The notes: a model not told the origin generated them from the letters alone. A stretch of 64,000 nt of DNA from Streptomyces zingiberis (GCF_012034935.1 NZ_JAATEN010000006.1:186001-250000), one strand, 5' to 3'; positions 18,086-28,286 are shown, numbered from the stretch's first letter. A program made the numbers and translations.

Positions 18086-18823
18086 TCAGATGCCGCAGGT
18101 GGAGGCGGACCAGAAGCGGCTGGAGCGGTGGTCGACGTGGGTGTGGTCGTTGTGCCCGGGGTAGCCCGGGCCGAGGATGCCGTTGAAGCCGTGGTTGCGG
18201 GCGGCCTTGGCGAGGGTGCACAGGGAATGCGGTGAGGCGCCGAGGTCGGCCGCGTCCCCGTAGAGGTGGCGGCTGCCCGACGCGCCGCCGACCGCGTCGT
18301 TGCAGGCGGTCGAGCGGAAGCCGCTGGTCACCCGGATCGGCTGGTCACCGAGCGCGTGGCGCAGCGCCTCCAGCTTCCACATCGTGCGCAGGGCGTTGGA
18401 CTTGGCCGTGGCCGCGCTCACCGCTCCGCCGGCCCAGGTGCTGTTGCACGTGTTGAGCTCGGAGTAGGAGAAGTGGATCGGGGTGCAGTCGTCGTCCTGG
18501 AGGGAGTAGATCTTGCTGAAGGTGGCAGGTCCGGCGACCCCGTCCGCGGCCAGCCCGTACGCCGACTGGAACCGCTTGACGGCGGCTTCGGTGGCGGGAC
18601 CGTACTGGCCGTCGACCGCCAGCACCCCTCCGCTGCCGGGATAGCCGGCGACCCGGATCTGGAGCTGGGTCACATCGGCTCCGGAGGCCCCCTGGGAGAG
18701 GGTGCGGGACCAGGTGTAACAGCCGTCGGCGTAGGCGGGACCGGCGGTGACGAGCGCGCCACCGGTCAAGCCAGCCATGAGCATGACAATGGCCAGCATG
18801 CTTCTCACGGTACGTCTGATCAC
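18086..18823 (-). CDS. secreted zinc D-Ala-D-Ala carboxypeptidase (PG-binding domain plus peptidase M15A)
   Basis: A 245-residue exported cell-wall enzyme. A signal peptide (about 1-32) with twin-basic start and AYA-D cleavage site precedes a peptidoglycan-binding type 1 domain. That domain is recognisable by VDGQYGPATEAAVKRFQSAYGL. The C-terminal M15A domain has the zinc motifs SRHLYGDAADLG (His and Asp) and HTHVDH. The architecture is that of the Streptomyces albus G DD-peptidase, which cleaves terminal D-Ala from peptidoglycan stem peptides. Several cysteines suggest disulfides. The GTG start has GGAGG eight bases upstream. Confidence 0.9.
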   Translation of the reverse strand: MIRRTVRSMLAIVMLMAGLTGGALVTAGPAYADGCYTWSRTLSQGASGADVTQLQIRVAGYPGSGGVLAVDGQYGPATEAAVKRFQSAYGLAADGVAGPATFSKIYSLQDDDCTPIHFSYSELNTCNSTWAGGAVSAATAKSNALRTMWKLEALRHALGDQPIRVTSGFRSTACNDAVGGASGSRHLYGDAADLGASPHSLCTLAKAARNHGFNGILGPGYPGHNDHTHVDHRSSRFWSASTCGI

Positions 18824-19252
18824 TACGGGTGCCTCCCTCTCGGGTGGGGACGTCGTCGCGGACGAGACTGACGTGCCGGTCCACGCGCGTCAACTCCCTT
18901 GCGCCCTGCTGCAAAAGCCCAGCAAGGGGGGCGGCCCGGCCGCACCGGTGAGCCGGCGAGGGCTCAGGCGGGCCGGGACGGGGGCGGGGCGGGGCGAGGC
19001 GAGGCGAGGCGAGGCGATGAAACCGGCCGGCGGGGCGAGGCGGGCGCGGCGCAGCCGGCGGGGCAGGGAGCAGAGGGGCACATCGGCGGGGCGTGCCCGC
19101 GCCGCCGGGCACCGTCTCCGTCCCGGGGCGGCACCGGGCAGGCGCGCCGGGCCCGCGCCGGCCGGTGGCCGGGCACCCACCACCGGCGCCCGCCCGGACG
19201 CCACCGGATGCCGGATGCCGGGCGGGGCGTGGGGGCGGGGGCGGCGCGGAGC
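18824..19252. other. intergenic region with short G-rich repeats, no gene seen
   Basis: 429 bp between the M15 peptidase 5' end and the end of the deformylase gene. It contains a 5-bp repeat run (GGCGA, about five copies near 18990-19017) and several GC-rich dyads. It should hold the peptidase promoter. No riboswitch motif such as the c-di-AMP class was recognised. Confidence 0.4.
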
Positions 19253-19927
19253 TCAGTCGTTGGGGACCGTCTCGTAGCGCGGCGTGCCCTCGGCCATCTG
19301 CCGCAGGGCGTCCTTCCGGTCCCGCTTGGAGAGCCGGTCGATGTAGAGATAACCGTCCAGGTGGTCGGTCTCGTGCTGGAGGCAGCGCGCGAAGTAGCCG
19401 GTGCCACGGACCACGACCGGCTTGCCCTGGATGTCCTGACCACGGCAGACCGCGTAGTCCGGGCGCGCGAGCGGGGCGTAGGCCGTGGGCACCGACAGGC
19501 AGCCCTCGTTGGACTCGTCGAGCGCCCGGCGCTCGGCCGGCAGCTCCTCGATCACGGGGTTGCAGATGGCGCCGACGTGGCGCACGCCCTCGTCGTCCGG
19601 GCAGTCGTAGACGAACACCCGCAGATCCACACCGATCTGGTTGGCCGCCAGGCCGACGCCCTCGGCCGCGCGCTGGCTGGCGAACATGTCGTCGACGAGC
19701 TGCGCGAGTTCCCCGCCGAACTCGGTGACGTCCTGGCACCGCCGGTGCAGCACCGGGTTGCCGACCACGGTGATCGGACGGGCCGTGCCGCGCTCACGGT
19801 GCGCCTGCTCGCGCTCCCCGGCGTCCACCGTGTCGTCCAGGAACTCCAGGTTCTCCCCGGGCTCCGCGGACGCCGGAGCCGACGCCGCGCCCTCCGCCGT
19901 CTGCCGTGCGCTGTCCTGCTGGGCCAT
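19253..19927 (-). CDS. def: peptide deformylase
   Basis: Removes the formyl group from N-terminal formyl-methionine. All three catalytic motifs are present: [17 protein letters not shown] (metal-binding Cys) and QHETDHLDG (HExxH). The 224-residue protein carries an extra N-terminal segment of about 45 residues, Ala/Glu-rich and hydrophilic, before the deformylase core, as in other Streptomyces PDFs. The ATG at 19927 is the first start in frame near a promoter-like TACCCT hexamer. The gene stands alone. Confidence 0.93.
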   Translation of the reverse strand: MAQQDSARQTAEGAASAPASAEPGENLEFLDDTVDAGEREQAHRERGTARPITVVGNPVLHRRCQDVTEFGGELAQLVDDMFASQRAAEGVGLAANQIGVDLRVFVYDCPDDEGVRHVGAICNPVIEELPAERRALDESNEGCLSVPTAYAPLARPDYAVCRGQDIQGKPVVVRGTGYFARCLQHETDHLDGYLYIDRLSKRDRKDALRQMAEGTPRYETVPND

Positions 19928-20334
19928 GTCCGCCGTACGCCTTCCTGGAGAACCCTCGTGATGCTGCCGTACAGGGTAGCGGCGGAGGGAACCCGGCCGT
20001 ACGGCCGTTCCGGCCCCGGGACGGGCAGCCGGGCCTCCTTCCTCGCCCCCGGCGAGGAGAACGCCCTCGCCGTGACGGAACGGGGGCTGCCGTGCCCCTC
20101 GCCGGCCCCGCTCCCCGTGCCGCCGCTCGCCGGGGGCAGGACGGACCGCCCGCGGCTGCCGCGCGAGCACCGCCCGGCGTCCCCGCTCGCCGGTTCCACC
20201 GGCCCCCGGGGTCCGGTGTCCGCCTCGCCCCCGGCGCGCGGGACCGTGGCGGTGGAAGTCCGGCGGCGGCCCGCCGGAGCGTGGGTGGAGAAGCCGTGCC
20301 GCGGGGCGGCAGGGGTGGCGGGGCGCGCCGAGGG
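19928..20334. other. deformylase upstream region, no gene seen
   Basis: 407 bp of GC-rich sequence between the TPR gene and def, both on the minus strand. A TACCCT hexamer (reverse strand, about 19973-19978) about 45 bp before def is a possible -10. Nothing else recognisable. Confidence 0.4.
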
Positions 20335-21324
20335 TCAGCAGACCTCTTCGAGGTCGCGCCAGGCGCGGGTGTCCGGGCTGTCGGCGACCCAGCCGTCGAG
20401 CAGCCCGCGGACCAGCCCGGGCGGCGCGGCTATACCGCACTCCCGTTCCACCGCCCAGTGGTCGCCCTCGGTGCGGTGCCCCAGCGGGCCCGGGTGACCG
20501 GGGACGCTGTGGTCGTGCGGGTCGAGATGGTCCTCGTCGCCCTCGGCGCTCGGCATCCGGCTCTCCGAGCAGGTCCGGCAGAGCAGGCGCACCGAGGAGG
20601 ACCAGTCCTCGGCGGCGAAACCGGCGTCCGCCGCCAGCCGCTCCAGCGCGTCCCGGTCCGCCTCGGAGGCCGCCTCCAGCAGCACCACCCAGGTGGGGAC
20701 CGCGGAGGGCGCCCACAGCTCGATCTCGTCGAAGACCGGGTAGGAGGGGCCCGCGGCGGTCAGCCGCTCACCGCGCGGGACGCCGTCGTGCAGGACGACC
20801 TCGCCCCAGCGGCGTCCCGAGGACGGCAGCGGGATCGACAGCACCTCGATCCGCGCCGGGTCCAGCCGGCGGCCCCAGACCACCTCGGCCTCGCCCTCCG
20901 GCGAGAGCCGCACGGCGGCGCTGCCCAGCTCCATCTCCACGGGACCGCCCGCCGGGGGCTCACCCCCCTGCTCGGCGGGGACCTTGAGCCCGTAGGCCTG
21001 CCAGGCGCGGCGGGCCAGCGGCCAGTCCTGGAGGGCGGTGGCGGCGATGCCGACGTTCCACCAGTCCGGCGCCCCCGCGTCCCGGTCCAGCAGGGCGACG
21101 GCGCGCAGGCCCGCGGTGCGCGCCTGCTCCCAGTCGTGGCGGAACTTGTGCAGCAGCGCCAGGTTGAACCAGGACTCGGAGAGCCAGGGCTCCAGGTCGG
21201 CGGCGCGGGTGAGCAGCGCCCCCGCGTCCTCGTACCGGCCGTCGCCGATCAGCGTGAAAGCGCGGTCCGTCGCCCGCCGCCACGAGGCGGAGGGGCGGTT
21301 CCGTACCCTGCCGAAGATCTTCAC
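20335..21324 (-). CDS. tetratricopeptide-repeat protein, unknown function
   Basis: A 329-residue cytoplasmic protein beginning [12 protein letters not shown]. The N-terminal third has TPR-like helical pairs ([71 protein letters not shown]). The rest is an acidic mixed domain rich in Trp and Cys (LLCRTCSES), typical of a conserved Streptomyces family. The GTG at 21324 is preferred over an upstream ATG because the extra N-terminus is low-complexity Arg/Pro sequence. Probably a scaffold; partners unknown. Confidence 0.75.
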   Translation of the reverse strand: MKIFGRVRNRPSASWRRATDRAFTLIGDGRYEDAGALLTRAADLEPWLSESWFNLALLHKFRHDWEQARTAGLRAVALLDRDAGAPDWWNVGIAATALQDWPLARRAWQAYGLKVPAEQGGEPPAGGPVEMELGSAAVRLSPEGEAEVVWGRRLDPARIEVLSIPLPSSGRRWGEVVLHDGVPRGERLTAAGPSYPVFDEIELWAPSAVPTWVVLLEAASEADRDALERLAADAGFAAEDWSSSVRLLCRTCSESRMPSAEGDEDHLDPHDHSVPGHPGPLGHRTEGDHWAVERECGIAAPPGLVRGLLDGWVADSPDTRAWRDLEEVC

Positions 21325-21585
21325 GATTCCCGCCTGCCGGTCTCGCTCCGTGTCCCTTGCCGTACCGGGGCCCCCGGCGCGCGGCCGGCGGCGTCGCCGG
21401 GGCACCGGGGAGGCTCGCCCCTGAGGACAACCTGCCACACTTCGGCCGCCGCCTCAGCCCGGATCTCCGGGCCCATCACAGCTCCTTGCCACCGGAGGAC
21501 CAGGTGAATCCCGACCGGCGCATCCAACCACGTCCGGGCAGGGCACGGCGCACCGCCCAGGGCGCCACCGGCCCGCCGCCGCCTC

Positions 21586-22914
21586 TCAGGGAGCCGTCCC
21601 GCGGAGGGCGAGGACCCGGGCCAGGGCGTCCACCACCCGCGGCTCCAGGGCGTCACCGGCGGACCGCCGGAGCCGGTCCAGGGTCTCCGGGCCGGCCGGG
21701 GCGCCGCCGTCCACGAGTTCGTCATAGGCGTCGACGGCCCGGATGATCCGGGCGGGCAGCGGCTGGTCCCGGCGGCGGTCGGCCTGCCGCTCCACGACGG
21801 CCGCGATCTCGGCCCCCGCCCCGCTCTGCCGCACCACCGCCCCGCCGAGCCGGGCGATCCGGCGCCGCTCCTCGGCCGGCAGCGGCTCCCCGCCGCCGTG
21901 CGCGGGGTCCGGCAGGGAGAGCCGGCCGATGTCATGGGTCAGCGCCGCGTCCTCCACGAGGTCCAGCTCCCGTGCGGACAGCCCCAGTTCGCGGCCCACG
22001 GCCCGGCTGAGCGAGGCCACCCGGTGGGGGTGGCCGGCCGGTACGCAGCCCGCGAGCTCGGTCGCCCGCGCCAGGGAGACCGCCGTCTGACGGCCGGTGG
22101 CCCGGGCCGCCTCGAACCGGCGGGCGGCGTACACCCCGGGCAGCAGCGGCAGGCAGAAGGCGGGCAGCGCCCAGAGGCCCACGGTCGCCGTGGCGAGCGC
22201 CAGCAGGGCGCCGGCGGCGTGCGCGGCGGGTCCCGCGCCCGGCGGGGTGCGCCATCCCTCACGGAGCAGGGCGCCCAGGGGCCGGCCGGCCCGCCGCCGG
22301 TCGAGGACCGCGCGCAGCAGGGCGTCACCCTGCGCGGTGAGCAGGGCGACACCCAGCAGGAACAGCGCCTGGACCGGGCCGCGTCCACTCCAGACCGCCG
22401 GGTTCGCCCCCGGGTGGAGCGTCTCGACGCACACGGCGGCGAACCCGGCGGTCAGCGCCCGCCGGACCGGCCGGTCCAGGAACATGCCGGTCCGCTCCGG
22501 CACCCCGGCCACGGCGGAGCGAGCGGGCCCGGCCGGCCGCGTGGACGGAGCGGGTCCGGCCGCCCGGCCCGGAGCCGCCGACGGGGCGGCGCCCGCCAGG
22601 GCGGACACCAGGACCACCGCCACGGTCTGGGCCACTCCCCCGCCCACCCCGCCCACCCCGCCCAGCAGCGCGTAGGCCGTGGACCCGGCGGCGGCCAGCG
22701 GCGCCCGGCGCCGCCCCGGCCCGCAGCGCAACAGTTCACCGGCCGCGATGAGCAGGCCGAAGGCGAGCGCGGTGCCCGGCCGCACGACGCCCTGCCCGAG
22801 CGTCCAGACGCACGCCGTGGCGCCGGCCACGGCCGCGGCTCCCCTGACGGCCGTCGCGGGCACGTCCCTCCGCGCCCCGCGGAGCTCGCCGGGGCCCGGA
22901 ACCGCCGGGCTCAC
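21586..22914 (-). CDS. membrane protein with degenerate HD domain
   Basis: A 442-residue protein. Residues 1-250 contain six to eight hydrophobic stretches. The C-terminal third has an HD phosphohydrolase core (LVEDAALTHDIGRLSLPDP). The equivalent of the HD-GYP signature of its neighbour (HHERLDGGGYP) is missing: the region reads VVERQADRRRDQPLPAR. It may be an HD-domain sensor that has lost c-di-GMP hydrolysis. Its GTG start overlaps the stop codon of the HD-GYP gene by four bases. The two therefore form one transcription unit and possibly a catalytic/regulatory pair. Confidence 0.8.
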   Translation of the reverse strand: MSPAVPGPGELRGARRDVPATAVRGAAAVAGATACVWTLGQGVVRPGTALAFGLLIAAGELLRCGPGRRRAPLAAAGSTAYALLGGVGGVGGGVAQTVAVVLVSALAGAAPSAAPGRAAGPAPSTRPAGPARSAVAGVPERTGMFLDRPVRRALTAGFAAVCVETLHPGANPAVWSGRGPVQALFLLGVALLTAQGDALLRAVLDRRRAGRPLGALLREGWRTPPGAGPAAHAAGALLALATATVGLWALPAFCLPLLPGVYAARRFEAARATGRQTAVSLARATELAGCVPAGHPHRVASLSRAVGRELGLSARELDLVEDAALTHDIGRLSLPDPAHGGGEPLPAEERRRIARLGGAVVRQSGAGAEIAAVVERQADRRRDQPLPARIIRAVDAYDELVDGGAPAGPETLDRLRRSAGDALEPRVVDALARVLALRGTAP

Positions 22915-24692
22915 CGGCCGTCTCCCCCGCGCGGGCCTCGCGCGGGGTGCCCCGCGCCCGGCGGTGCGGCGTCGTCAGGTCCCGCACGTCCCGGGGAGGG
23001 CGTACCCGGCGACGGCACACCATGGGCCGGGGCGTCCGGTCCGGGGGCGTCCGGCCCGGGGGCCCGCGGTTCGGGGGCCTGCGGTTCGGGGGCCTGCGGT
23101 TCGGCTCCCGTGGCCGGGACGGACGCGGGCGGGGGGCCCGGGGTCGGGGTGGGCACGGATGTGGCTCCCGGCAGCGAGGCGTGCGGAGCCGCAGCGTGCG
23201 GGCCCGTGGGGCGCGCCGACGGCACACGGGCCGGCGGGGTCCCCGGGGCGGCAGGCGGCACGTTTCCTCCCCGCTCCTGATCCCCCGCGTGGCCGCCGGG
23301 GACCACGGGCGCCTCCCCGGGAGGGCCGGGCCGCCAGCCGTGCCGTTCCAGGGCCCGGGAGAGCGCGCGCACCATGCGCGGGTCGAACTGCGAACCGCAG
23401 CAGCGCCGCAGCTCGGCGACGGCCTCGGGAACCGGCCGCGCCCGCCGGTAGGAGCGGGTGGAGGTCATGGCGTCGAACGCGTCGGCGACCGCGATCACCC
23501 GCGCCACCTCGGGGATCTTGTCGCCGCTCAGTCCGGACGGGTAGCCGCCGCCGTCCAGCCGCTCGTGGTGGTGGAGGATCGCCGCGCGGGTCTCCTCCAG
23601 AAAGCCGATGCCGCGCACCATCGCGTCGCCGTACTCGGGGTGGAGTTCGACGACCCGGCGCTCCTCGGGGGTCAGCGGCCCGTCCTTGCGGAGCAGCCGG
23701 GTGGGGACGCCGAGCTTGCCGACGTCGTGGAGGGTGCCGGCGCGGCGCAGGGCCTCCAGCCGGTCACCGGTCAGCCCGAGCTCCCGGCCGATGAGGACGG
23801 AGGCGTCGCCGACGCGCTCGCTGTGGCCACGGGTGTAGCCGTCCTTCAGGCCGACGGCCTGCACGAGCGCGCCCACCGCGGCCCGCTGGGCGGCGCGCTC
23901 CCGGTGGTGGCGGGCGAGCGCCCAGCCGGAGGCGCACGCCGGGAGCAGGGCGAGCACCGCAGTGCCCGGGCCGTACGGACTGTGCCAGAGCGCCTCCGCC
24001 GTCGCGGCGCCCAGCCCGTACACCCCGGTCAGCGGCAGCGGCGCGGCCAGGGCCCGCGCCGCGCCCCGCCACCCGGCGCACGGGGGCGTCCGCCCGGCGG
24101 CGGCGAACAGGCCCACGTCCAGCAGGCCGAGCACCAGGCCGTGGGCGAGTGCCGCGGCGAGCGCCGGAGCCAGCGCCTGGGGCCACCCGGCCCCGCCGGG
24201 CGCCGCCCCGGTGACGAGACCGGTCGCGGAGGCGTGGACATGCGCCGCCGTCCAGGTGGCCAGGGAGAGCCGGGCGGCCCGTCCGAGCCGGCGGGCCGGC
24301 GGGCCGGGATCGGCGAGGGCCCCGGCGACGGGGACGAGGGCCGCGGCGGCGGGCGGCAGCAGAAACGCTCCGGCGAGCAGGACCGGCGTTCCCGCGCCGC
24401 CGATCGCGTGGAGCCCGCCGGCCGGTTCCGCCGGGGGGCCCGGGAGAGGCTGCCGGGTCAGGGACCCGCAGAGCGCGTGGAGGACGGCGAGGAGCGCCAC
24501 GGCGGCCCAGGGGGTGGCGGCTCCGGGGAACAGGGACCCCACCGCGGTGGCCCCGGCGGCATCGGTGCCCCGGAGACCGCAGAAGGCACAGAGAAGACAG
24601 AGAAGACAGAGAACGCCAAGAACGCAGCAGAGACGGAATCCGCGGACCGCGCGGCGGTGATGTCCGAGCGCCCCCCGTGGCACCACCCGCAT
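22911..24692 (-). CDS. membrane-anchored HD-GYP domain phosphodiesterase
   Basis: A 593-residue protein. The N-terminal 290 residues form a membrane domain of about eight spans. It is followed by a complete HD-GYP domain: HSERV, TLHDVGKLGVPTRLL, HPEYG, HHHERLDGGGYPSGL and DAFDAMTSTRSYR. Such domains hydrolyse cyclic di-nucleotides, typically c-di-GMP. The last 150 residues are Pro/Ala/Gly-rich with tandem EPQAP and GPDAP repeats, probably disordered. It is transcribed ahead of, and overlaps, the degenerate HD gene. Start position uncertain: the first 25 residues are cysteine/leucine-rich. Confidence 0.85.
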   Translation of the reverse strand: MRVVPRGALGHHRRAVRGFRLCCVLGVLCLLCLLCAFCGLRGTDAAGATAVGSLFPGAATPWAAVALLAVLHALCGSLTRQPLPGPPAEPAGGLHAIGGAGTPVLLAGAFLLPPAAAALVPVAGALADPGPPARRLGRAARLSLATWTAAHVHASATGLVTGAAPGGAGWPQALAPALAAALAHGLVLGLLDVGLFAAAGRTPPCAGWRGAARALAAPLPLTGVYGLGAATAEALWHSPYGPGTAVLALLPACASGWALARHHRERAAQRAAVGALVQAVGLKDGYTRGHSERVGDASVLIGRELGLTGDRLEALRRAGTLHDVGKLGVPTRLLRKDGPLTPEERRVVELHPEYGDAMVRGIGFLEETRAAILHHHERLDGGGYPSGLSGDKIPEVARVIAVADAFDAMTSTRSYRRARPVPEAVAELRRCCGSQFDPRMVRALSRALERHGWRPGPPGEAPVVPGGHAGDQERGGNVPPAAPGTPPARVPSARPTGPHAAAPHASLPGATSVPTPTPGPPPASVPATGAEPQAPEPQAPEPRAPGPDAPGPDAPAHGVPSPGTPSPGRAGPDDAAPPGAGHPARGPRGGDGR

Positions 24693-24842
24693 GGCGCGTC
24701 CTCCCGCCGGTCCCGCGCGTACGGCCTCCGTACGGCGTCAGACCGGTGAGAATAGGGCGGTGCCGGAGTGGGAACGGGCGGTTCCGTGGATCGGGAGCGC
24801 CCCGGGGGCGCCGATTCCTTCCTTCGGGTGAACCGGTGCCCG

Positions 24843-25240
24843 TCAGGCCGAATCGGCGCGGGCGGTGGCCGCGGAGGGGCCCGCTTCCGGGGCCTCGGCC
24901 GGGCGAGGCTCGCCCCGCTCCGTGCCGCCGCCGTCCCCGCAGTCGGCGGCGGAGCGGTCCGCCACCACCGGCCGGTCGGGCACGGCCTCGCCGGAGCGGA
25001 CCAGCTCGATCCGGCCCATGACCTTCGCGCGGAGATCGGCGGGCACGTCGTCATGCCCGCAGCACCGCTTGACCAGCTTCTTCACCGCCTGTTCCAGCCC
25101 GTACTTCTCCAGGCAGGGGTGGCACTCGTCGATGTGCGTCTCGAACTTGGCCCGGTCGGCGAGCGGCATCTCCTGGTCGAGGAACTCGTAGAGGTGGTCG
25201 AGAATCTCCGAGCAGTCCGTCTCGTGGGGGTTGCCGCAGC

Positions 25241-25244
<4 letters not shown>
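24843..25244 (-). CDS. rsrA: zinc-binding anti-sigma factor RsrA
   Basis: The redox-sensing anti-sigma factor of SigR. The ZAS motif is complete: Cys11, then THIDECHPC giving His-x3-Cys-x2-Cys (about 37, 41, 44). More cysteines lie in KRCCGHD. Disulfide stress oxidises the cysteines, expels zinc and frees SigR. The core is about 90 residues; the C-terminal 45 residues are Glu/Ala/Pro-rich and variable. The ATG overlaps the sigR stop codon (ATGA), so production is coupled to the sigma factor. Confidence 0.95.
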
Positions 25245-25957
<713 letters not shown>

Positions 25958-26183
25958 CTCCTCCAGCGACATGACGGATCCGGGTGCGGACCCGCTCGTC
26001 TCGGAGGATAGACGACGGGACCGGCCGGCGGCGGTCCCGGCGGGGGCGGGCAGGGTGACGCGCGGCCACGCGGAACCGGTGCTCTGCGGCGGCGCGGGGC
26101 ACTGCAGCGAACCCATGAGGCTGACTTCCTCTCGACGTACGGACGGCGCCGGACGGGGGCCGGTGCGTGCGGACACCCGGCAC

Positions 26184-26210
26184 AACAGACCGCTCTCCCC
26201 GCGCATTCCC
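26184..26210 (-). promoter_or_regulatory. SigR-dependent promoter of sigR (sigRp2 equivalent)
   Basis: On the minus strand: GGGAAT (26205-26210), exactly 18 bp, then GTT (26184-26186). This is the SigR consensus GGAAT-N18-GTT. It lies about 70 bp upstream of the ATG of the longer SigR' form, so transcription from it would include the extended reading frame. It is the positive-feedback promoter described for sigR. Confidence 0.88.
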
Positions 26211-26523
26211 GGGGCGGACGCCGGGCACGGGACACCAGGGGAACCGGGGGCGGGCCCGGGCGCCCTCCCGCGGATCCCCGCGATCTCCCGTGAGGGCGGA
26301 ACCGGGGAGCGGGACCCGGCGCGAGATCTCCGCCGGGCGGGGCCCTGCGGGTGAACACGCTAGGTGGTGCCGGGCCGTGACGCCGGTGGGTGAGGACGAC
26401 GGGACGCGCGCCGTACGGGAGCGGCACGGCGTGGGCGTGCCGTGCCACCTGTGGAGGCGCCTCCGGGACCGGCGCGGAGACCCGGCCGGCGGCCGCCCGG
26501 ATCCGCCCGGCGGGCGCCGGCCG
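26211..26523. other. sigR distal upstream region, no gene seen
   Basis: 313 bp between the SigR-type promoter and the 3' end of the hydrolase gene. A second, constitutive sigR promoter is expected somewhere here. CTAGCGT at about 26359 (minus strand) is a weak -10 candidate. Otherwise GC-rich with no recognised structure. Confidence 0.35.
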
Positions 26524-27186
26524 CTACCCGGTGGGCAGCCCGTCCAGCCAGCCGGCGACCGCCCCCGTGAGCACGTCCAGCGCCTCGTCCTGGGAGAGGT
26601 CCGCCCGCTTCGGCACCGCGAACCCGTGATCCGCGTCCGGCACCTCGGCGAGGGCTGTGCCGGGCGGGAATTCCCCCGGCCGGCCGAACGGGTCCCGTCC
26701 GCCCTGGACGACCAGGGTGGGCACGCCCGCCCCGGTCAGCTCCTCCGCGCGGGACCGCTCGGGCCGGCCGGGCGGGTGGAGCGGGAACGCGAGCGCCAGC
26801 ACGGCGTGCGCGCCCAGCTCCCGCGCCGTACGGCAGGCGACGCGCGCCCCGGCACTGCGCCCGCCCGCCACCACGGGCGGACCGGGCTCCGCCAGCGCCG
26901 GCCAGAGGGCCGTCCAGGCGGCGTCGAGGCTCTTCGGCGCGGGCGCGAGCTTCTTCCCGGCCACCCGCCAGGGCTGTTCGACGAGCACCACGCTGACGCC
27001 GCGGGCGGGCAGCTCCGCCGCGAGAGCGAGCAGGTCGCGCGCCTCGACGCCCCCGCCGGCGCCGTGCCCGAGCGCCAGCACCAGCCGCGGTTCCGGCGCG
27101 TGGTGCCAGTGGAGGCGGGCGTCCCCGGCGGGGGTGGGGAGGAGACGGACCTCGGCGGCCGGGCCGGCGGCGGGGATCTCTGCCAT
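26524..27186 (-). CDS. alpha/beta hydrolase (KANL3/TEX30-type)
   Basis: A 220-residue alpha/beta-hydrolase. The core strand LVLALGHGAGGGVEA supplies the oxyanion region, GGRSAGARVA is the nucleophile elbow (Ser about 110), LVVQGGRDPFGRP carries the acid Asp, and DADHGF the catalytic His. The small size and the GRSAGAR elbow fit the TEX30/KANL3-like family of predicted hydrolases. No substrate is known. It lies upstream of and codirectional with sigR, but 300 bp away, so operon membership is doubtful. Confidence 0.85.
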   Translation of the reverse strand: MAEIPAAGPAAEVRLLPTPAGDARLHWHHAPEPRLVLALGHGAGGGVEARDLLALAAELPARGVSVVLVEQPWRVAGKKLAPAPKSLDAAWTALWPALAEPGPPVVAGGRSAGARVACRTARELGAHAVLALAFPLHPPGRPERSRAEELTGAGVPTLVVQGGRDPFGRPGEFPPGTALAEVPDADHGFAVPKRADLSQDEALDVLTGAVAGWLDGLPTG

Positions 27187-27325
27187 ACGGCCATCCTCCC
27201 TCGCCGGCCCCGGCGGACCGGTACGGCACCCCGGCCGGGCCGGTGTCCCGGGGCCGTACCCGGCGCCGGGAGGGCGTCAACCAGGCGGCCACCGCTCCGG
27301 GGACTGCGGGCCCGCACCGGCCCGC

Positions 27326-27435
27326 GTCAGGCGTCAGGCGTCAGGCGTCAGGCGTCAGGCGTCAGGCGTCAGGCGTCAGGCGTCAGGCGTCAGGCGTCAG
27401 GCGTCAGGCGTCAGGCGTCAGGCGTCAGGCGTCAG
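27326..27435. repeat. 7-bp tandem array (GTCAGGC)15
   Basis: Fifteen perfect copies of GTCAGGC plus a final GTCAG. The last partial unit contains the stop codon of the SRAP gene (minus strand), so the array begins at that stop and runs downstream of the gene. Read on the SRAP strand each unit contains TGA. Since 7 is not a multiple of 3, stops fall in all three frames. Perfect identity implies recent slippage or a variable-number locus. Confidence 0.97.
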
Positions 27436-28286
27436 AAGAGCGTGCCCTCCTCCGGGGCCTCCAGCTCCTTCAGCAGCTCCGGCCCGTTGTTGCGGACGTT
27501 GCTCACCTCGGTGGAGACCGGGTAGGCGCGCACACCGCCGGGCGGCGGCGGGGTCAGCAGCCCGCGGAGGGTCTCCGGCTCGGTGGTGCGCGGGTCCAGC
27601 CAGGCGTCCCAGCGGTCCTGAGGGAGGGCGAGCGGCATCCGGGGGTGGATGTCGGCGAGGGTCCGGGGGCCGTCCTCGTGGCGCGGGCCGGGCAGCGGGG
27701 TGGTCTCCGCCTCCGTGGTCAGCACCGAGCACGTCACCCACCAGGCCCGCGGATGGTCGTCGGGGAGCGTGCGGTCCCGCCAGAACTCGAAGAGCCCGGC
27801 CATCGCCATCACGGAGCCGTCCACGGGGGTCACGAAGTACGGCTGCTTGCGCGGGCGCTTCTTCCGGCCCTTCTCCTCCAGCTCCCGCTCGGCGGCCCCG
27901 GTCATCCACTCGTAGTAGCCGTCGGCGGGGACGAGGCAGCGGCGGGCGGCGAAGGCGCGCCGGTAGGCCGGCTTCTCGTGCACCGTCTCCGCCCGGGCGT
28001 TGATCATCCGTGCTCCGCCCTCCGGGGTCCTGGACCAGGAGGGCACGAGGCCCCAGCGGAGCACGCGCAGCTGCCGCACCGGATCCCCGGGATCCCCGGT
28101 CCCGGCGGACTCCGGGAACCCGGCCCGGCGGTCCGGGCGTTCCAGAACCGCGTAGACGCTCTTGGTCGGTGCCACGTTGTAGTCGGGGTAGTCGGGGACC
28201 AGGCTCTCCGCCGGGTCCCATCGGTCCACCCCGAAGGTGTCCACGAGCGCCTCGGGCTTCCGGCTCGCTGCGTATCGACCGCACAT
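27432..28286 (-). CDS. SRAP-domain protein (HMCES/YedK family)
   Basis: A 284-residue SOS-response-associated peptidase-fold protein. The catalytic Cys2 follows the initiator Met (MCGRY), exposed after Met removal. The family's other residues are visible: NVAPT, WGLVPSW, NARAETV (Asn/Glu region), ADGYYEW (catalytic Glu) and HPRMPL (His). These proteins form a thiazolidine crosslink with abasic sites in single-stranded DNA to shield them. The gene diverges from an M50 protease gene. Its 3' end is fused to the 7-bp tandem array. Confidence 0.93.
   Translation of the reverse strand: MCGRYAASRKPEALVDTFGVDRWDPAESLVPDYPDYNVAPTKSVYAVLERPDRRAGFPESAGTGDPGDPVRQLRVLRWGLVPSWSRTPEGGARMINARAETVHEKPAYRRAFAARRCLVPADGYYEWMTGAAERELEEKGRKKRPRKQPYFVTPVDGSVMAMAGLFEFWRDRTLPDDHPRAWWVTCSVLTTEAETTPLPGPRHEDGPRTLADIHPRMPLALPQDRWDAWLDPRTTEPETLRGLLTPPPPGGVRAYPVSTEVSNVRNNGPELLKELEAPEEGTLF

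Noticed and set aside
18824..19252. c-di-AMP (ydaO) riboswitch ahead of the cell-wall peptidase
   Set aside because: Such riboswitches often precede actinobacterial wall hydrolases, but none of the conserved core motifs could be found in this leader.
22947..23280. Extra gene in the repeat-rich 3' part of the HD-GYP gene
   Set aside because: The repeats are in frame with the HD-GYP protein as EPQAP/GPDAP units; other frames give only repetitive shadows.
27326..27435. CRISPR array
   Set aside because: Units are 7 bp with no spacers; a simple tandem repeat. The 53-bp moaE repeats also lack spacers and any cas gene.
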